Positions 45,397-55,180 of a DNA stretch of 64,000 bases are shown here, one piece after another. Numbering within the stretch: the stretch's first letter is position 1; every line of letters starts with the position of its first letter. Origin of the DNA: Candidatus Haliotispira prima (GTDB taxonomy: Bacteria; Spirochaetota; Spirochaetia; SP-2023); contig CP123443.1 of assembly GCA_029867005.1 (NCBI GenBank), positions 2,232,001-2,296,000 of the forward strand, written 5' to 3'. Made by a program: the position numbers and the translations under genes. Below the pieces are notes generated by a model. The model made no database searches. It was not told the DNA's origin and saw only the letters and a list, made by a program, of their open reading frames with translations.

Positions 45397-45969
45397 ATGA
45401 ACAACTGTTTGTACCGTCATGGTGACAGGAAGCCGATTTTTGACAGTTTTCGTTTGAATGCGATGCCAAATGTATGGAGAATACTGCTTGGTAGTTTGCT
45501 CATTAGCCTGCTCATTGCGGGCTGTAGCAAAAAAGAAGAAGATCTGTCGAGCCAGTCCAAAGCAGAAAAGCTCATTCAGGAGCACGCGGACACAATTCAG
45601 GATATCGCCTTTCAAAAATTCAAAAATAAAGTACCCATCTATCAATACTACCAAAAAATTTCCAAAATGAGCGGTGTCACCAACGATACGGAAAACCTTA
45701 TTTTCAACTTGCAGATTGAGCTCGGCTACGAAGTTGGGGATGTCAAGACTCTGGAAAAGTTGAGCAGGTTTGGCTACAAGATTTCCGGAGAAGTGCGGCA
45801 GAGCGTTGCCGCGAAGAGCAAGACCTATCTGAGTGATTTGAACAATTATCCGGAAATCGAAAAAGACATTTTAGAACTGGTCAATAAAATTATTGCGCCG
45901 GATTCCAGAGATAAAGCACGGGCCAAAGACGTCATCATTGCGGAACTGTTTCTCTACGACTACCGCTAG
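45397..45969 (+). CDS. Predicted lipoprotein, unknown function
   Basis: A 190-aa product with a hydrophobic stretch ILLGSLLISLLIAGC ending in a clear lipobox (IAGC) followed by charged SKKEEDLSSQSKAEK. The mature part is mostly helical and charged (IQEHADTIQDIAFQKFKNKV, DILELVNKIIAPDSRDKARA). The ATG at 45397 has AAAGG 7 bp upstream but leaves a long polar region before the hydrophobic core; an ATG at 45463 would give a more typical signal. No known domain was recognised. It follows leuA on the same strand after 270 bp without genes. Confidence 0.7.
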   Translation: MNNCLYRHGDRKPIFDSFRLNAMPNVWRILLGSLLISLLIAGCSKKEEDLSSQSKAEKLIQEHADTIQDIAFQKFKNKVPIYQYYQKISKMSGVTNDTENLIFNLQIELGYEVGDVKTLEKLSRFGYKISGEVRQSVAAKSKTYLSDLNNYPEIEKDILELVNKIIAPDSRDKARAKDVIIAELFLYDYR

Positions 45970-46036
45970 CGGACTTAGAAGACTTAGCCTAAGGACGGCT
46001 CGCTATTCGTACTTAGTTTCGCACTCCATTCCCTGC

Positions 46037-49000
46037 TCAGTTTTGTATTTGGTTTCCAATCCCCAAGCCTTCCAATATCCGAATCAGCAACTCTTCATCC
46101 GGTTTGTGCCGGTATACCCCGGGAGCATCTGTACCTGTGCTGACCATTCCCCGCAAGAATACGTAATAGCAGCCGCCAAAGTGTTGTCGGTAACAGAAAT
46201 CACTTCCATATTGCAGCTTCAGATAGTAGTAGACCACGGCCAAATAGATGAGGTACTGCATCCGGTAGTGGTGCCCGGTCATCAGTTGTTGCAGGGCAGA
46301 AGGCCGGTAGAGCTGCTGCTGTATATGTCGTAGCTGCTCTGCGCCACTTCGTCCCGATGCCGACGCCAGCGCATAATCCGGCCGGTCACTATACGGCGAT
46401 AAATTGCTCTTCCAATCCAGCAGGTACAACTTGCCTTCGTGGAAAAAGAGCAAGTCAATGAAACCTTTTACGAAGCCTTTGAAAACCTGAATTTTAGTTC
46501 CGGCATCGAGCAAGAACAACTCGCTGTCCAGTTGGCAGTTTTCGGGAACGGCAATAATAAATTCCAATTCGTGCTGCCGCTGATCCTTACTAAGCCGGCA
46601 CAACTCTAAAGGATTGGTATCCCGGTCCGGCAGGTCCGTTCCCCTTCGGCCGGTTTCGATATCTTCGGCCAGGTTCAGATCACTGTGTAAAGTATGCCAA
46701 ACCATCCGACACAACGCAGCATAGGCCTTCCGTATCCAGTTTCTGGGGAAGTAACAACGGCTTTGCAGACTGAGCTGCTCATAAAAATGAGAGTTTTGCA
46801 ACAAATCGTCTATGCCCGACCGGGCTATCATCCCGTAGTCTGCGTGTTCGAGTATGTCGTGCAACAGGTTCCCCAAGTCGGCTCCGGGGCTCAGCAACAG
46901 CTCGTGCCAATGCAAGTCTTCCTTACTCTGTTCCGAATTTGATTCCGGCACTGCCATTTCAAAAGCCGCATCTTCTATAATCTCCGGAGTTTCAAAGAAC
47001 TCCGGGTCGGGCAGATCGGGAAGGGAGACTTCGCCGGCCCGTTCATCGCGCTCCTTGTCCTGCAAGCCGCCCAAACTGTCTTCGGGACTGAAGTAAGCCA
47101 CAGGATGGTTCTGTGGCCGACCGGTACCATATGCTTCCGGCTCGGTGAGCTTGGGCTGTGTTGACCCGATATCCTCCGTTTTCTCCTCAATTTTTTCGCC
47201 AACTTTCTCCCTCACGTTTTCCCGGGCACCGTTCTCCAAGCTGCGTTGCAGTGAAGAAAAACTGCTGACGGCAGGGAATCGCAGGCTCAAATTGTCGTGT
47301 TGCAATTTGCGACAGCTTTTTTCTGACACGATCCCGGCATCCGTGGCAATGTCTGTCGTAACAGCAGCCTCTCCCAAGTGAAGTTCCGAAAACAACAGGT
47401 TTTCCGCCACTTTTCGCGGAGCTTTTTTTGTGGCCTTCTTTTTGGCCTGTTTCCCGGACATCCGAGTGTCCCGGGATTCCAACTTTAAAGTCGTTTCGGC
47501 AGCCGAAGCTTGCTCCGCACTAGTCTGAAATAATCGTTGACGCACCGAGTCCACCAAGTCGGCAAACGAATCAGCCAAATTCTTACCGATTTTCGCAGTT
47601 TCCAGACTAAAACATTCGGGAGACTCCGACAACAAAGTTTTGAGTCGGCTGCGCAAACCGGAAATTTCACCGCAGGATGCCGAAGAATAGGGTGCCGAAG
47701 AATCCGGCAAAGAATCGGACAGGGATTCCTCCAACAGAGACACATAGGGCATCTCCTTCCGGCCGGCAGAATGGAACGGCAGATAAATCTTACAGGTGGC
47801 CCTCGTCAGTCCCACATAAAACAGGCGTTGCAGCTCCTCATACTCGGCCTCAGTTTCTGCGGCCCGCACTTCGAGGCTCGGAGCAAGGTAGAGGTTTTGG
47901 TCACAATGCAGCTTCTTCTGAGAAACCGATCCGGTTTCCGACCGGACCCGATTGAGCAAAATTGTACGGTCCTTTTTTTTCTCGCTAAAACCGATGCCCA
48001 GCAAGACAATCGGAAACTCCAGCCCCTTCGAGCCGTGGATGGTCATAATTCTCACGGCTTGGCTTTCATTGCAGCTCTGCCGGGCATATTCGGCGGTTTC
48101 GGAGTTGGCGGATTCCAAAACTTCCTTCGCATGTTTGATCTCCTGCCCCACAAAACGGCACAGCTCCCGACAGTCCAAAGCACGTTGGAGTTGTTCCTCT
48201 GTCAGAATTTCAATCAGGTGCCGCAGATTATTGTAAGATTCACGGTTATCTTCCCGGTTTTGCTCACCCAAGCCGGGAACCACATGACGGTTCCCGGTCT
48301 CCGAGGCGGCAAAGTTCCGCGCCCGGCCCAGGATCCGACTATAGACATCCTTGCGCAGTTCAGGGGAGGGCCGGCTACCCGGTACCAATACCCGAAGCTC
48401 ACGGTAGATTATGGATCCATAGAGAAAGAGTTCACGGATGACGTTAAGCAACTTGCCTTGGTCAACCTCCTCCTTCCAATGGAATAATTGGCGGGTAAAA
48501 GACAAGACAAATTCGCTGTCCGACGGCAGTCCAAAGTCGGCCGAAGAAAGATTTGAGGAGAAGCTTGGAGCCCGACCCAACAGCAGATTGGCTTCTTCGA
48601 CACTAAGTCCGAAAAGAGGCGATAGCAACAACCGCAGACTGTGGTCGAGTTGCCGAGGTCCACACAGAGCCAACAGAAAGTAGTGCAATGATCGGGCGTG
48701 ACCGTCAAGGAAGACACTACTCGCCTCATCAAATTGGGCCGGTATACCCAAGGCCTGCAAACGCTGATATATCACCGCACAATCACTGTTTCGGCCCATC
48801 AACACGGCGATGTCTCCGGGTTGGACAGGCCGGCAGGATTCCGGGGGTCCGCCAGATCCACCAATTTTCCGGGAAGGCAGCCGGACCAACCGATAATCCC
48901 GACTCAGTAAATCTGCGACCTTCCAAGCGATAGCTTCTGTGCTCTCCCTGACAACAGAGCTTTTTTCCTTGTGCCCCAATGCCTCTGCTTCATTCCCTCC

Positions 49001-50836
49001 GTCACAATCAAGGAAACAAAAGGCCCCGGAATCAGGACTTTCTGCCTGCGGCTCCAACAGAAAAGGCATCGGCAATTGCTCCTTTTCCATCCCTGCACGG
49101 GCAGGTGTGAACAAGCCCCTATCTCCCCACATCGCAGAAAAAATCCGGTTGGAGGCCCCAATCACAGAAACATTGGAGCGGTAATTGAAGCTGAGACGGT
49201 AATGCTCATCACAACACTCCTGTACTAAATGATATAGCCGGACATTGGCCCCGCGAAAACGATAGATACTTTGTTTGGGGTCCCCGACAATGATGAAGTT
49301 GTGACTACGCTGTAATGGCCGACTGTTGGCCAACTCCCTGCCAGCACCAAAGATTCGGTATAAAATTTGCCACTGGGTTGGGTCGGTATCCTGAAATTCA
49401 TCGACCAAGACACAGCGATATTGCCTGCGCAAAAGACGAAGCAGCTCCTCTGAATCACCATACTGCCCGAGAACCAGTACCCGATAAAGGCCCTCCACCA
49501 TATCCGTAAAGCTGCGGGTACCGTGAAGCAGTTGACTCATCCGGAGTTGGGGAGTGATCTTCCTGCGCAGGTTTAACAAAAACTTGGCAGCAAATACGGC
49601 TTGCAAGGCCTGCACCTGCTGCCGAGGCTCAAAGTCGGAGCCGGAACAAGGGCCCAGACAAGGAGCAAGGGCCTCCAGGAACTGTTGAACATGTAAAAAC
49701 TGATCATAGTATTTCCAGTCTTTTAGAGGCCCATATTTTTCGAGATACTTTTCGTTGTTGGATTCCAAATTCTGCGGGTGCAGCCAACACAGCAGCTCCA
49801 TATAGGGGGCCAGAAACCTGGTTTTGTCATCAGGATATTGGGGATGATGGGGAGACTGCAACAGCAACCGAAACAGAGCCGGCAAGTGCACTTTACCAGC
49901 TTTCGCTTCCCCGGCCTCCGCCTGGCCGGTCTCCGCCTGGCCGGTCTCCAAGCGGAGTGCCCGCAAGCGGCGGAAAAATTCCAGAGCCGTGGCTGCCTCA
50001 TAGCTCTGTGGCAGGCTCTTTGGCACCTTGCCACCGGCTCTTTTGCCGAAAGCATCTTCGGCCCAGTCACAGTCTGCCAATTGGCAAAATGCTTGGTACA
50101 CAGGCCCCTGCTCTTGGGAAAACTGACGGGTAATCAGCTCCAACTGCTCCATTTCCGCTTCGCCGGGCACAAGGCCGAAGTCGGGATGCCCGTGCCAGAA
50201 ATTTTCCAGGTTCTTGGCTTCACATATTTCCAACAGTCTGCCGAGGCCGAACGTAGTTCTTCCGCTCTGCCGGGACTGCGCGGCCAGCAACGGACCAGCT
50301 ATATCCAGATACAACTCGTTCCCGTCACCAAAATCATTTTTTTGCAATTCGTCCAACAATAATTCGCGGACAGGCTGCACATTCGAGTCAATTGTCGTTT
50401 CCCCGGCCCCGGCAAGACTCTGCCCCGTTTCGAGGGCAAACTGCTCCAGGCATTGCCGAAAAAAGCTGTGGATTGTCGAGATATTTGCTTCACTGTAATG
50501 GTTTAAAGCCTGAACAATGTTTCGCTCCGCTTGTCCGTGATCCTGATCCTGCTCGCGAACCGGTCCACGCCCGGAACTGCTTTGCCGTTCTTTTAGTCGG
50601 AGACTCAACCTGCGGCGGATACGCTGCCGCAATTCTTCTGCGGCCTTATTGGTGTAGGTGACTAACAGAATTTGTTGAATGCGAAGGCCGTAGTGTTCAA
50701 TCAGGCGGCAGACGATCTGCTCCAGGGTATACGTCTTTCCGGTGCCGGCAGAGGCCTCAATGCTCAGATTGGCCAGCAAAGCTGCCTTTTCCGGTACAAA
50801 ATCTTGCACTACAGTTTCTACAGGGCGGGAAGACAT
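46037..50836 (-). CDS. recB: RecB-like helicase-nuclease (exodeoxyribonuclease V beta), unusually long
   Basis: DNA end-processing helicase-nuclease for recombinational repair, about 1599 aa. Superfamily 1 motifs are all present: Walker A ASAGTGKT (28-35), Ia LVTYTNKAAEELRQR, II CVLVDEFQDTDPTQWQIL, III FIIVGDPKQSIYRFRGAN, IV YRLSFNYRS, V IMTIHGSKGLEFPIVLLG and VI LFYVGLTRAT. The C-terminal nuclease has LGNLLHDILEHAD, GFIDLLFFHEGKLYLLDWKS and MQYLIYLAVVYYYLK, as in RecB rather than AddA. Between helicase and nuclease lies a roughly 230-residue low-complexity, Lys/Glu-rich stretch that makes it several hundred residues longer than usual RecB. Start at 50836 (AAAGG close upstream) is chosen; the frame is open to 50926. 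No recC or recD is in the window. Confidence 0.9.
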   Translation of the reverse strand: MSSRPVETVVQDFVPEKAALLANLSIEASAGTGKTYTLEQIVCRLIEHYGLRIQQILLVTYTNKAAEELRQRIRRRLSLRLKERQSSSGRGPVREQDQDHGQAERNIVQALNHYSEANISTIHSFFRQCLEQFALETGQSLAGAGETTIDSNVQPVRELLLDELQKNDFGDGNELYLDIAGPLLAAQSRQSGRTTFGLGRLLEICEAKNLENFWHGHPDFGLVPGEAEMEQLELITRQFSQEQGPVYQAFCQLADCDWAEDAFGKRAGGKVPKSLPQSYEAATALEFFRRLRALRLETGQAETGQAEAGEAKAGKVHLPALFRLLLQSPHHPQYPDDKTRFLAPYMELLCWLHPQNLESNNEKYLEKYGPLKDWKYYDQFLHVQQFLEALAPCLGPCSGSDFEPRQQVQALQAVFAAKFLLNLRRKITPQLRMSQLLHGTRSFTDMVEGLYRVLVLGQYGDSEELLRLLRRQYRCVLVDEFQDTDPTQWQILYRIFGAGRELANSRPLQRSHNFIIVGDPKQSIYRFRGANVRLYHLVQECCDEHYRLSFNYRSNVSVIGASNRIFSAMWGDRGLFTPARAGMEKEQLPMPFLLEPQAESPDSGAFCFLDCDGGNEAEALGHKEKSSVVRESTEAIAWKVADLLSRDYRLVRLPSRKIGGSGGPPESCRPVQPGDIAVLMGRNSDCAVIYQRLQALGIPAQFDEASSVFLDGHARSLHYFLLALCGPRQLDHSLRLLLSPLFGLSVEEANLLLGRAPSFSSNLSSADFGLPSDSEFVLSFTRQLFHWKEEVDQGKLLNVIRELFLYGSIIYRELRVLVPGSRPSPELRKDVYSRILGRARNFAASETGNRHVVPGLGEQNREDNRESYNNLRHLIEILTEEQLQRALDCRELCRFVGQEIKHAKEVLESANSETAEYARQSCNESQAVRIMTIHGSKGLEFPIVLLGIGFSEKKKDRTILLNRVRSETGSVSQKKLHCDQNLYLAPSLEVRAAETEAEYEELQRLFYVGLTRATCKIYLPFHSAGRKEMPYVSLLEESLSDSLPDSSAPYSSASCGEISGLRSRLKTLLSESPECFSLETAKIGKNLADSFADLVDSVRQRLFQTSAEQASAAETTLKLESRDTRMSGKQAKKKATKKAPRKVAENLLFSELHLGEAAVTTDIATDAGIVSEKSCRKLQHDNLSLRFPAVSSFSSLQRSLENGARENVREKVGEKIEEKTEDIGSTQPKLTEPEAYGTGRPQNHPVAYFSPEDSLGGLQDKERDERAGEVSLPDLPDPEFFETPEIIEDAAFEMAVPESNSEQSKEDLHWHELLLSPGADLGNLLHDILEHADYGMIARSGIDDLLQNSHFYEQLSLQSRCYFPRNWIRKAYAALCRMVWHTLHSDLNLAEDIETGRRGTDLPDRDTNPLELCRLSKDQRQHELEFIIAVPENCQLDSELFLLDAGTKIQVFKGFVKGFIDLLFFHEGKLYLLDWKSNLSPYSDRPDYALASASGRSGAEQLRHIQQQLYRPSALQQLMTGHHYRMQYLIYLAVVYYYLKLQYGSDFCYRQHFGGCYYVFLRGMVSTGTDAPGVYRHKPDEELLIRILEGLGIGNQIQN

Positions 50837-51470
50837 ACCTTTTCCATTTTTCCGCGTGGCGAAGTTTGTGCTTAGAACCTGCCGAGAATACCCACGGCGG
50901 AGGGCAGGGCAGATACGGGCAGACACCTTGTAATCACGCAGATACTTGACGATATTGGTTTAGCGGTACCGCCGGAAGGCCATAACACAGACGCATGATA
51001 CAGCAAAACGGCCTGTCTTTCCACTTTCCGCCTGTCTTTCCTCTTTCCACACCGGGCATCTGACATCCACCGCCTGTCAAAAAAATGAGTTGCCGACCAT
51101 CTCCGGAAAGTATGATCTTTGCCAAAACGCGCACTCCGTCTCACTTTAGGATTGGCATCCTGACGACCACAGGACGAACCAAACCAATCTCATCCGATGC
51201 CCGGCTAATTAGTTAAAGGGACCCTATTTGCAACATTTTAAGGAATCTACAGATTCTATTTCTCCGGTTTAAAATCGCAATAATTCAAAGTACCAAAGTA
51301 AAAATGGCTCTCTACGTTTTGTTATTATTACTATATTTGACAATTTCCCACTTTCCGCTACACTGTCGAAAAATGTCTGCCGAAAGGGATCTTAGCTTAT
51401 TTCGGTCGGGGAAAAATTCGGTACGGGCGGAAGCTTTTTGCCGTAGAATTGTGTGTTGGAGGTGTGATTC
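50837..51470. other. Gene-free divergent interval with a promoter for the gene at 51471
   Basis: More than 600 bp with no credible gene. CCTGTCTTTCC is repeated around 51015-51045. A promoter-like pair TTGACA (51337-51342), 16-bp spacer, TACACT (51359-51364) faces the gene at 51471. Nothing else was recognised. Confidence 0.45.
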
Positions 51471-52181
51471 ATGGAGTTACGGTTTCCCAGATGGGCCTTA
51501 TTATTCGGACTGCTTGGTATTTTGGCCATCTTGGGCATCTTTGCCCCCACCGGCAGTAACTTGTTTGCGCAGGATGCCGAAAGTGCTGACCGGAGCGCAG
51601 ATTCGAGTGAACATGTCACTTTGGTACGGACATACAACATCCGCAAGATATATTCTCATCGCTTGGGTTATCGAATAGATGTTATGAACTACGGAGGGCA
51701 GGTTCGCACGATCTATGCGAAAATTGCCTGGTTTGTAGATCCTACTCTGCGCAATCCGGAACTGGATACTTTTGAAGTGGCTGCCAGTATGAACTATATG
51801 TCCACCGCCGCCAACAGAACCTCAAACTATCTGACTTTGCGGTATGAGGGCGGGAAAATGCGCTCTCTCGTCATTTATGTCGACAAACCGGACCGGACCA
51901 AATACAGCATCTGGTCTCCGGTTCCGGCTACAGAAGACATCGACAGCAAATTTGACATTGAGACCGTGATTTTTTCTGATCCTCCGGTCGTTACTCAATC
52001 TACCCCGAAGTCTGCCACCCCCGACAAAGCCCAAGATGCAGAAGCCCAAGATACAGAAAATCAGGGCACAGAAAATCAGGGCACAGAAAATCAGGGCACA
52101 GAAAATCAGGACACGGAAGTTCAGGACACGGAAGTTCAGGACACGGAAGCCGAAACTCAAGAGGCCGAAACCCAAAACTAA
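51471..52181 (+). CDS. Exported protein with a pentapeptide-repeat tail
   Basis: A 236-aa product: an N-terminal signal or anchor (WALLFGLLGILAILGIF with a possible cleavage after SNLFA), then a beta-rich domain of about 120 residues (VTLVRTYNIRKIYSHRLGYR, MRSLVIYVDKPDRTKYSIW) that I do not recognise, and an acidic Gln/Glu/Thr tail built of NQGTE/NQDTE/VQDTE pentapeptides (about residues 186-225). GGAGGTG is 6 bp upstream of the ATG. Probably periplasmic or outer-face. The tail looks flexible and may vary in length without breaking the frame, since the DNA repeat unit is 15 bp. Confidence 0.75.
   Translation: MELRFPRWALLFGLLGILAILGIFAPTGSNLFAQDAESADRSADSSEHVTLVRTYNIRKIYSHRLGYRIDVMNYGGQVRTIYAKIAWFVDPTLRNPELDTFEVAASMNYMSTAANRTSNYLTLRYEGGKMRSLVIYVDKPDRTKYSIWSPVPATEDIDSKFDIETVIFSDPPVVTQSTPKSATPDKAQDAEAQDTENQGTENQGTENQGTENQDTEVQDTEVQDTEAETQEAETQN
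52056..52145 (+). repeat. 15-bp coding tandem repeat, six units
   Basis: Three exact GAAAATCAGGGCACA units, one GAAAATCAGGACACG and two GAAGTTCAGGACACG. As the unit is a multiple of three, copy changes would alter length, not frame. Confidence 0.9.
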
Positions 52182-52324
52182 ATTTGGCGAGCAGAACTTC
52201 GGTTGCCACAAACCCGAACTTATGTTTCTTCAGTGTCGTTTGATATCTTTGGAAATCGGAGTTCGGGTTTATTTATTTTCATAGCTTTGGACGATTTATA
52301 TTCGGGCTGACCAACGGGATTCTT

Positions 52325-53506
52325 ATGACGGAAATAACCAAGACTAACGCAAACACGGAAAGTCGCCCGAAAGATGACCGGAGACTGAACGGCCTGAATG
52401 AAATACCGTTTGAAGTGCTGGAAGCATTTTATCAATTCGAACATTTCATCGTGCTGGGGCATCAGAAACCCGATGCAGACTGTGCAACTTCGCAACTGGC
52501 GATGTCCATGGCACTTCGCAGGCTCGGGAAAAGCGTTCAGTTAGTTTCTGCCGGGCCATTTCTGCGGCCGGAAATTGTAGAATTTGCCGATCACTTTCAT
52601 TCGAAAATAGACCGGGAACAAATACAACAATATGGGCAGGACAGAACACTGGCCATCATTATGGACTGTAGTACGACAGAACGAACATATTTTGCTCAGG
52701 ATTTAAATGACCTCTCGATCCTGATCATCGATCATCATGCATCCGGTGAAATTGACGGAGATTTTTGCTATTGCGATCCGCAGGCACCTTCGACCAGTAT
52801 GCTCGTACATAATATACTTTTGCAACTGCCTTTGTTTCTGTTCCAAATGGCACCGCAAAAATATGACGGTCTAATGACAGATGACCTCCACGGTCTTCTC
52901 ATTGACCGGAAAGTTGCCAATATTCTATTCCTCGGATTTGCTACCGACACCGGTTTTTTCCGCTTTTTGAAGCCCGACAATGCCGGCGACATGCTACGAA
53001 TGGTTTCGGCCTTAGTCGATACAAAAATTGACTTGCAGAGCATCTATCAGCAAATGACCGGAGGCAAACTCCGGGGAACACGCAGAATGCTGGGGCTCTT
53101 GCTGCTCCGTGCCGGTTTTTTGCTTGACGGTCGTCTCTGTGTCAGTTACGGGCTGTGTGAAGACAAGAAATTCTGGGAGATCGAAAGCAACGATAGTGAC
53201 AGTTTCTATGCCCTGTCCCTGGCTACCCAAAACTGTGAAGTGATCCTCTTACTTGACGAAGCTGAGGAAGGACTGTGGAATGTCGGCTTTCGGTCTTTAA
53301 AGCAGCACGATGTGGGCTCGATTGCAGCCCAATTTGGCGGGGGAGGCCACAAGAATGCTGCCGGCTGTCGGATCGAGGCCCCGGAGCCGGGCCGGGCACT
53401 GGAGCTTCTGCTCGCCAAATTGTCCACTCTCCCGGGTCTTTCTATTCAGCACTCCGAAGAAGTTCGGGAATACATAGCATCCGTTCCAAAGTTTCAAATG
53501 GGGTAG
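52325..53506 (+). CDS. DHH/DHHA1 phosphoesterase (NrnA-like)
   Basis: A 393-aa metal-dependent phosphoesterase of the DHH superfamily, typically degrading nano-RNA, pAp or cyclic-dinucleotide products. Motifs are HQKPDADCATSQLAMSMAL (motif I, DxD), IIMDCSTTER (II), LIIDHHASGEID (DHH, III), FATDTGFFRF (IV), and in the DHHA1 domain GSIAAQFGGGGHKNAAGCRI, which binds the nucleotide end. The first 30 residues are a polar extension. The insert at about 160-190 is longer than in typical NrnA. It lies alone between the exported protein and a Nudix gene, all plus strand. Substrate is inferred from family only. Confidence 0.9.
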   Translation: MTEITKTNANTESRPKDDRRLNGLNEIPFEVLEAFYQFEHFIVLGHQKPDADCATSQLAMSMALRRLGKSVQLVSAGPFLRPEIVEFADHFHSKIDREQIQQYGQDRTLAIIMDCSTTERTYFAQDLNDLSILIIDHHASGEIDGDFCYCDPQAPSTSMLVHNILLQLPLFLFQMAPQKYDGLMTDDLHGLLIDRKVANILFLGFATDTGFFRFLKPDNAGDMLRMVSALVDTKIDLQSIYQQMTGGKLRGTRRMLGLLLLRAGFLLDGRLCVSYGLCEDKKFWEIESNDSDSFYALSLATQNCEVILLLDEAEEGLWNVGFRSLKQHDVGSIAAQFGGGGHKNAAGCRIEAPEPGRALELLLAKLSTLPGLSIQHSEEVREYIASVPKFQMG

Positions 53507-53620
53507 CTCCGTTGAAGCTACCCGAACGGACACCTAATCCCCCCCAACGGTCACACCTCCGAAACATCGGGCCGACAGTCTTTGACAGGCCCGGAAAATT
53601 GTCACGAAGGAGCTAACAAT

Positions 53621-54259
53621 TTGGCCTTGCGCAAACCGTTCCCGTTCCGGATTAACCGGAAGCTAAGGTGGCACGTCCTCGACCGGGAGGCTATTTTCCG
53701 TTCGCCCGTTTTTACCATGTTCCGTTCCACACGTTTGTTCCCCTGCCCGGAATTTGGCCCGGAAGAAAAAAGAGGGGACTTCTACTACTTTGATTCCAAC
53801 GATTGGGTCACCGTTATTCCCCTGATCCGAAACCAAGAGACGGGCCAATATGATGTCGTCTTGGTGGAGCAGTTCCGGCACGGCAGCGAACAACCGGTGC
53901 TCGAATTTCCCGCCGGGGTGATCGATAAGGGAGAAGAACCCCAACATTGCGCTCTGCGAGAGATGGCGGAGGAGACCGGCTACGGAGAGGAAAGTGTGCT
54001 CCGCTTTGAACAAATCGGGGTCAGCTATCCGAATCCCGCAATAATGTCTAACCGAACGTTTACCTACGGGGTTATACTCGATGAAAATGCTGTTCAAAAA
54101 GAACTGTTCTTAGATGAACTGGAAGCCTTGCAAACCCATCGTCTACCCATAGCAGAACTGAAAGGGCTGATTTTGTGCCATGCCTCGCCATTTAACAATG
54201 CTTTGATGCTACAAGCCATGTTTTGGCTGGAAAACGCAAAACTATTCCATTCTCTCTAG
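53621..54259 (+). CDS. Nudix hydrolase (ADP-ribose pyrophosphatase-like)
   Basis: A 212-aa hydrolase that probably cleaves ADP-ribose or a nucleotide-sugar. The Nudix box is complete: GVIDKGEEPQHCALREMAEE then TGYG, with a preceding VVLVEQFRHGSEQPVLEFPA typical of ADP-ribose pyrophosphatases, and YPNPAIMSNRTFTYG afterwards. No ATG is available at the 5' end. The TTG at 53621 has AAGGAG 8 bp upstream and is preferred to an earlier TTG at 53582. It follows the DHH gene by about 115 bp on the same strand. Confidence 0.9.
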   Translation: MALRKPFPFRINRKLRWHVLDREAIFRSPVFTMFRSTRLFPCPEFGPEEKRGDFYYFDSNDWVTVIPLIRNQETGQYDVVLVEQFRHGSEQPVLEFPAGVIDKGEEPQHCALREMAEETGYGEESVLRFEQIGVSYPNPAIMSNRTFTYGVILDENAVQKELFLDELEALQTHRLPIAELKGLILCHASPFNNALMLQAMFWLENAKLFHSL

Positions 54260-54289
54260 TCTCCCTTGTCTTTCCCTTGGGAGTTTTCC

Positions 54290-55129
54290 TTAAGTTTTTT
54301 TGATTCCATCAGACGGTCTCAGCGTCCAGGTCAACCTGGCAGAACCGACAATATAATAGGCCGCATAAGCTACCGAAAGAAACTGAAACCAAGGAGGCAG
54401 AGGCTTGCGGCCAAAAAAAGTGGCCAGTAGTGCTCCCAGCCAAATGCTCGTGGTAATAATGTTAGTTTTTTTCCACATTCTCGTGCGTGTCGGGTAGATA
54501 CACTTTATGGGCACAAAAGACAGAACGGCACAAACGGTCAGAATCACCGTATTGAATACCTGACCAGTATCGCCAAAAATCAGAAAATACACCAGCAGGA
54601 TCCAAGCCGAGGGGAAGCCCTGAAAAAAGTAATCTTGGTCAATTTGAGGCCCGCATTTTGCGGCGGTTTCTTCATCGCCGGCTTTTTTATCCGGCTCTTT
54701 AGCCACCTTATCAATGTTTGATTTGGCGTCACTGCGACAAAATTGGTAGGTCGAAGCAATACAGATCAGGCTGATAACCAAAAAATCGTAGCCGGGAGGC
54801 AGCAGCTTGGCCTCCCAGACAATGAACGCAGGGATAATAGACCAGACCAAAAAGTCGATAATATTGTCCAGCAGGTTGCCATCAATTTCCGGCAGGATAA
54901 TATTGACCTGCATACGACGGGCCAAAAAACCGTCACAAGAGTCGATAATCACGGCGATGACCAACAACAGATAGGCGTTATACCAATCGTGCCGGGCGAT
55001 AAAATGAAGAGAAAAGAGGGCGAACACAGCACCGCTTGCAGTGAACAGGTGAACAATATAGGCCAAAGTCTTTTGTCCCGTACTCGGCGGGTTATTCGGA
55101 TGCCCGGAATAAGGGGGCGTGGGTTCCAA
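54290..55129 (-). CDS. pcs: CDP-alcohol phosphatidyltransferase, phosphatidylcholine synthase-like
   Basis: Integral-membrane phospholipid synthase of 279 aa. The CDP-alcohol signature is seen as DGFLARRMQV followed by IDGNLLDNIIDFLVW (DGxxAR ... GxxxDxxxD), within a multi-pass protein. The wider sequence (AYIVHLFTASGAVFALFSL, FFQGFPSAWILLVYFLIFGD, MWKKTNIITTSIWL) resembles Pcs enzymes that condense choline with CDP-diacylglycerol; phosphatidylserine synthase is the alternative. A hydrophilic Lys/Glu-rich insert of about 25 residues lies mid-protein. The start is a TTG at 55129 with GAGGAG 9 bp upstream. It follows the signal peptidase gene at 55181 by 51 bp. Confidence 0.82.
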   Translation of the reverse strand: MEPTPPYSGHPNNPPSTGQKTLAYIVHLFTASGAVFALFSLHFIARHDWYNAYLLLVIAVIIDSCDGFLARRMQVNIILPEIDGNLLDNIIDFLVWSIIPAFIVWEAKLLPPGYDFLVISLICIASTYQFCRSDAKSNIDKVAKEPDKKAGDEETAAKCGPQIDQDYFFQGFPSAWILLVYFLIFGDTGQVFNTVILTVCAVLSFVPIKCIYPTRTRMWKKTNIITTSIWLGALLATFFGRKPLPPWFQFLSVAYAAYYIVGSARLTWTLRPSDGIKKT

Positions 55130-55180
55130 GAGCAGGTTCTCCTCGTTGTAAAGTTACATAACAGCTATTTTATAGTGTTC

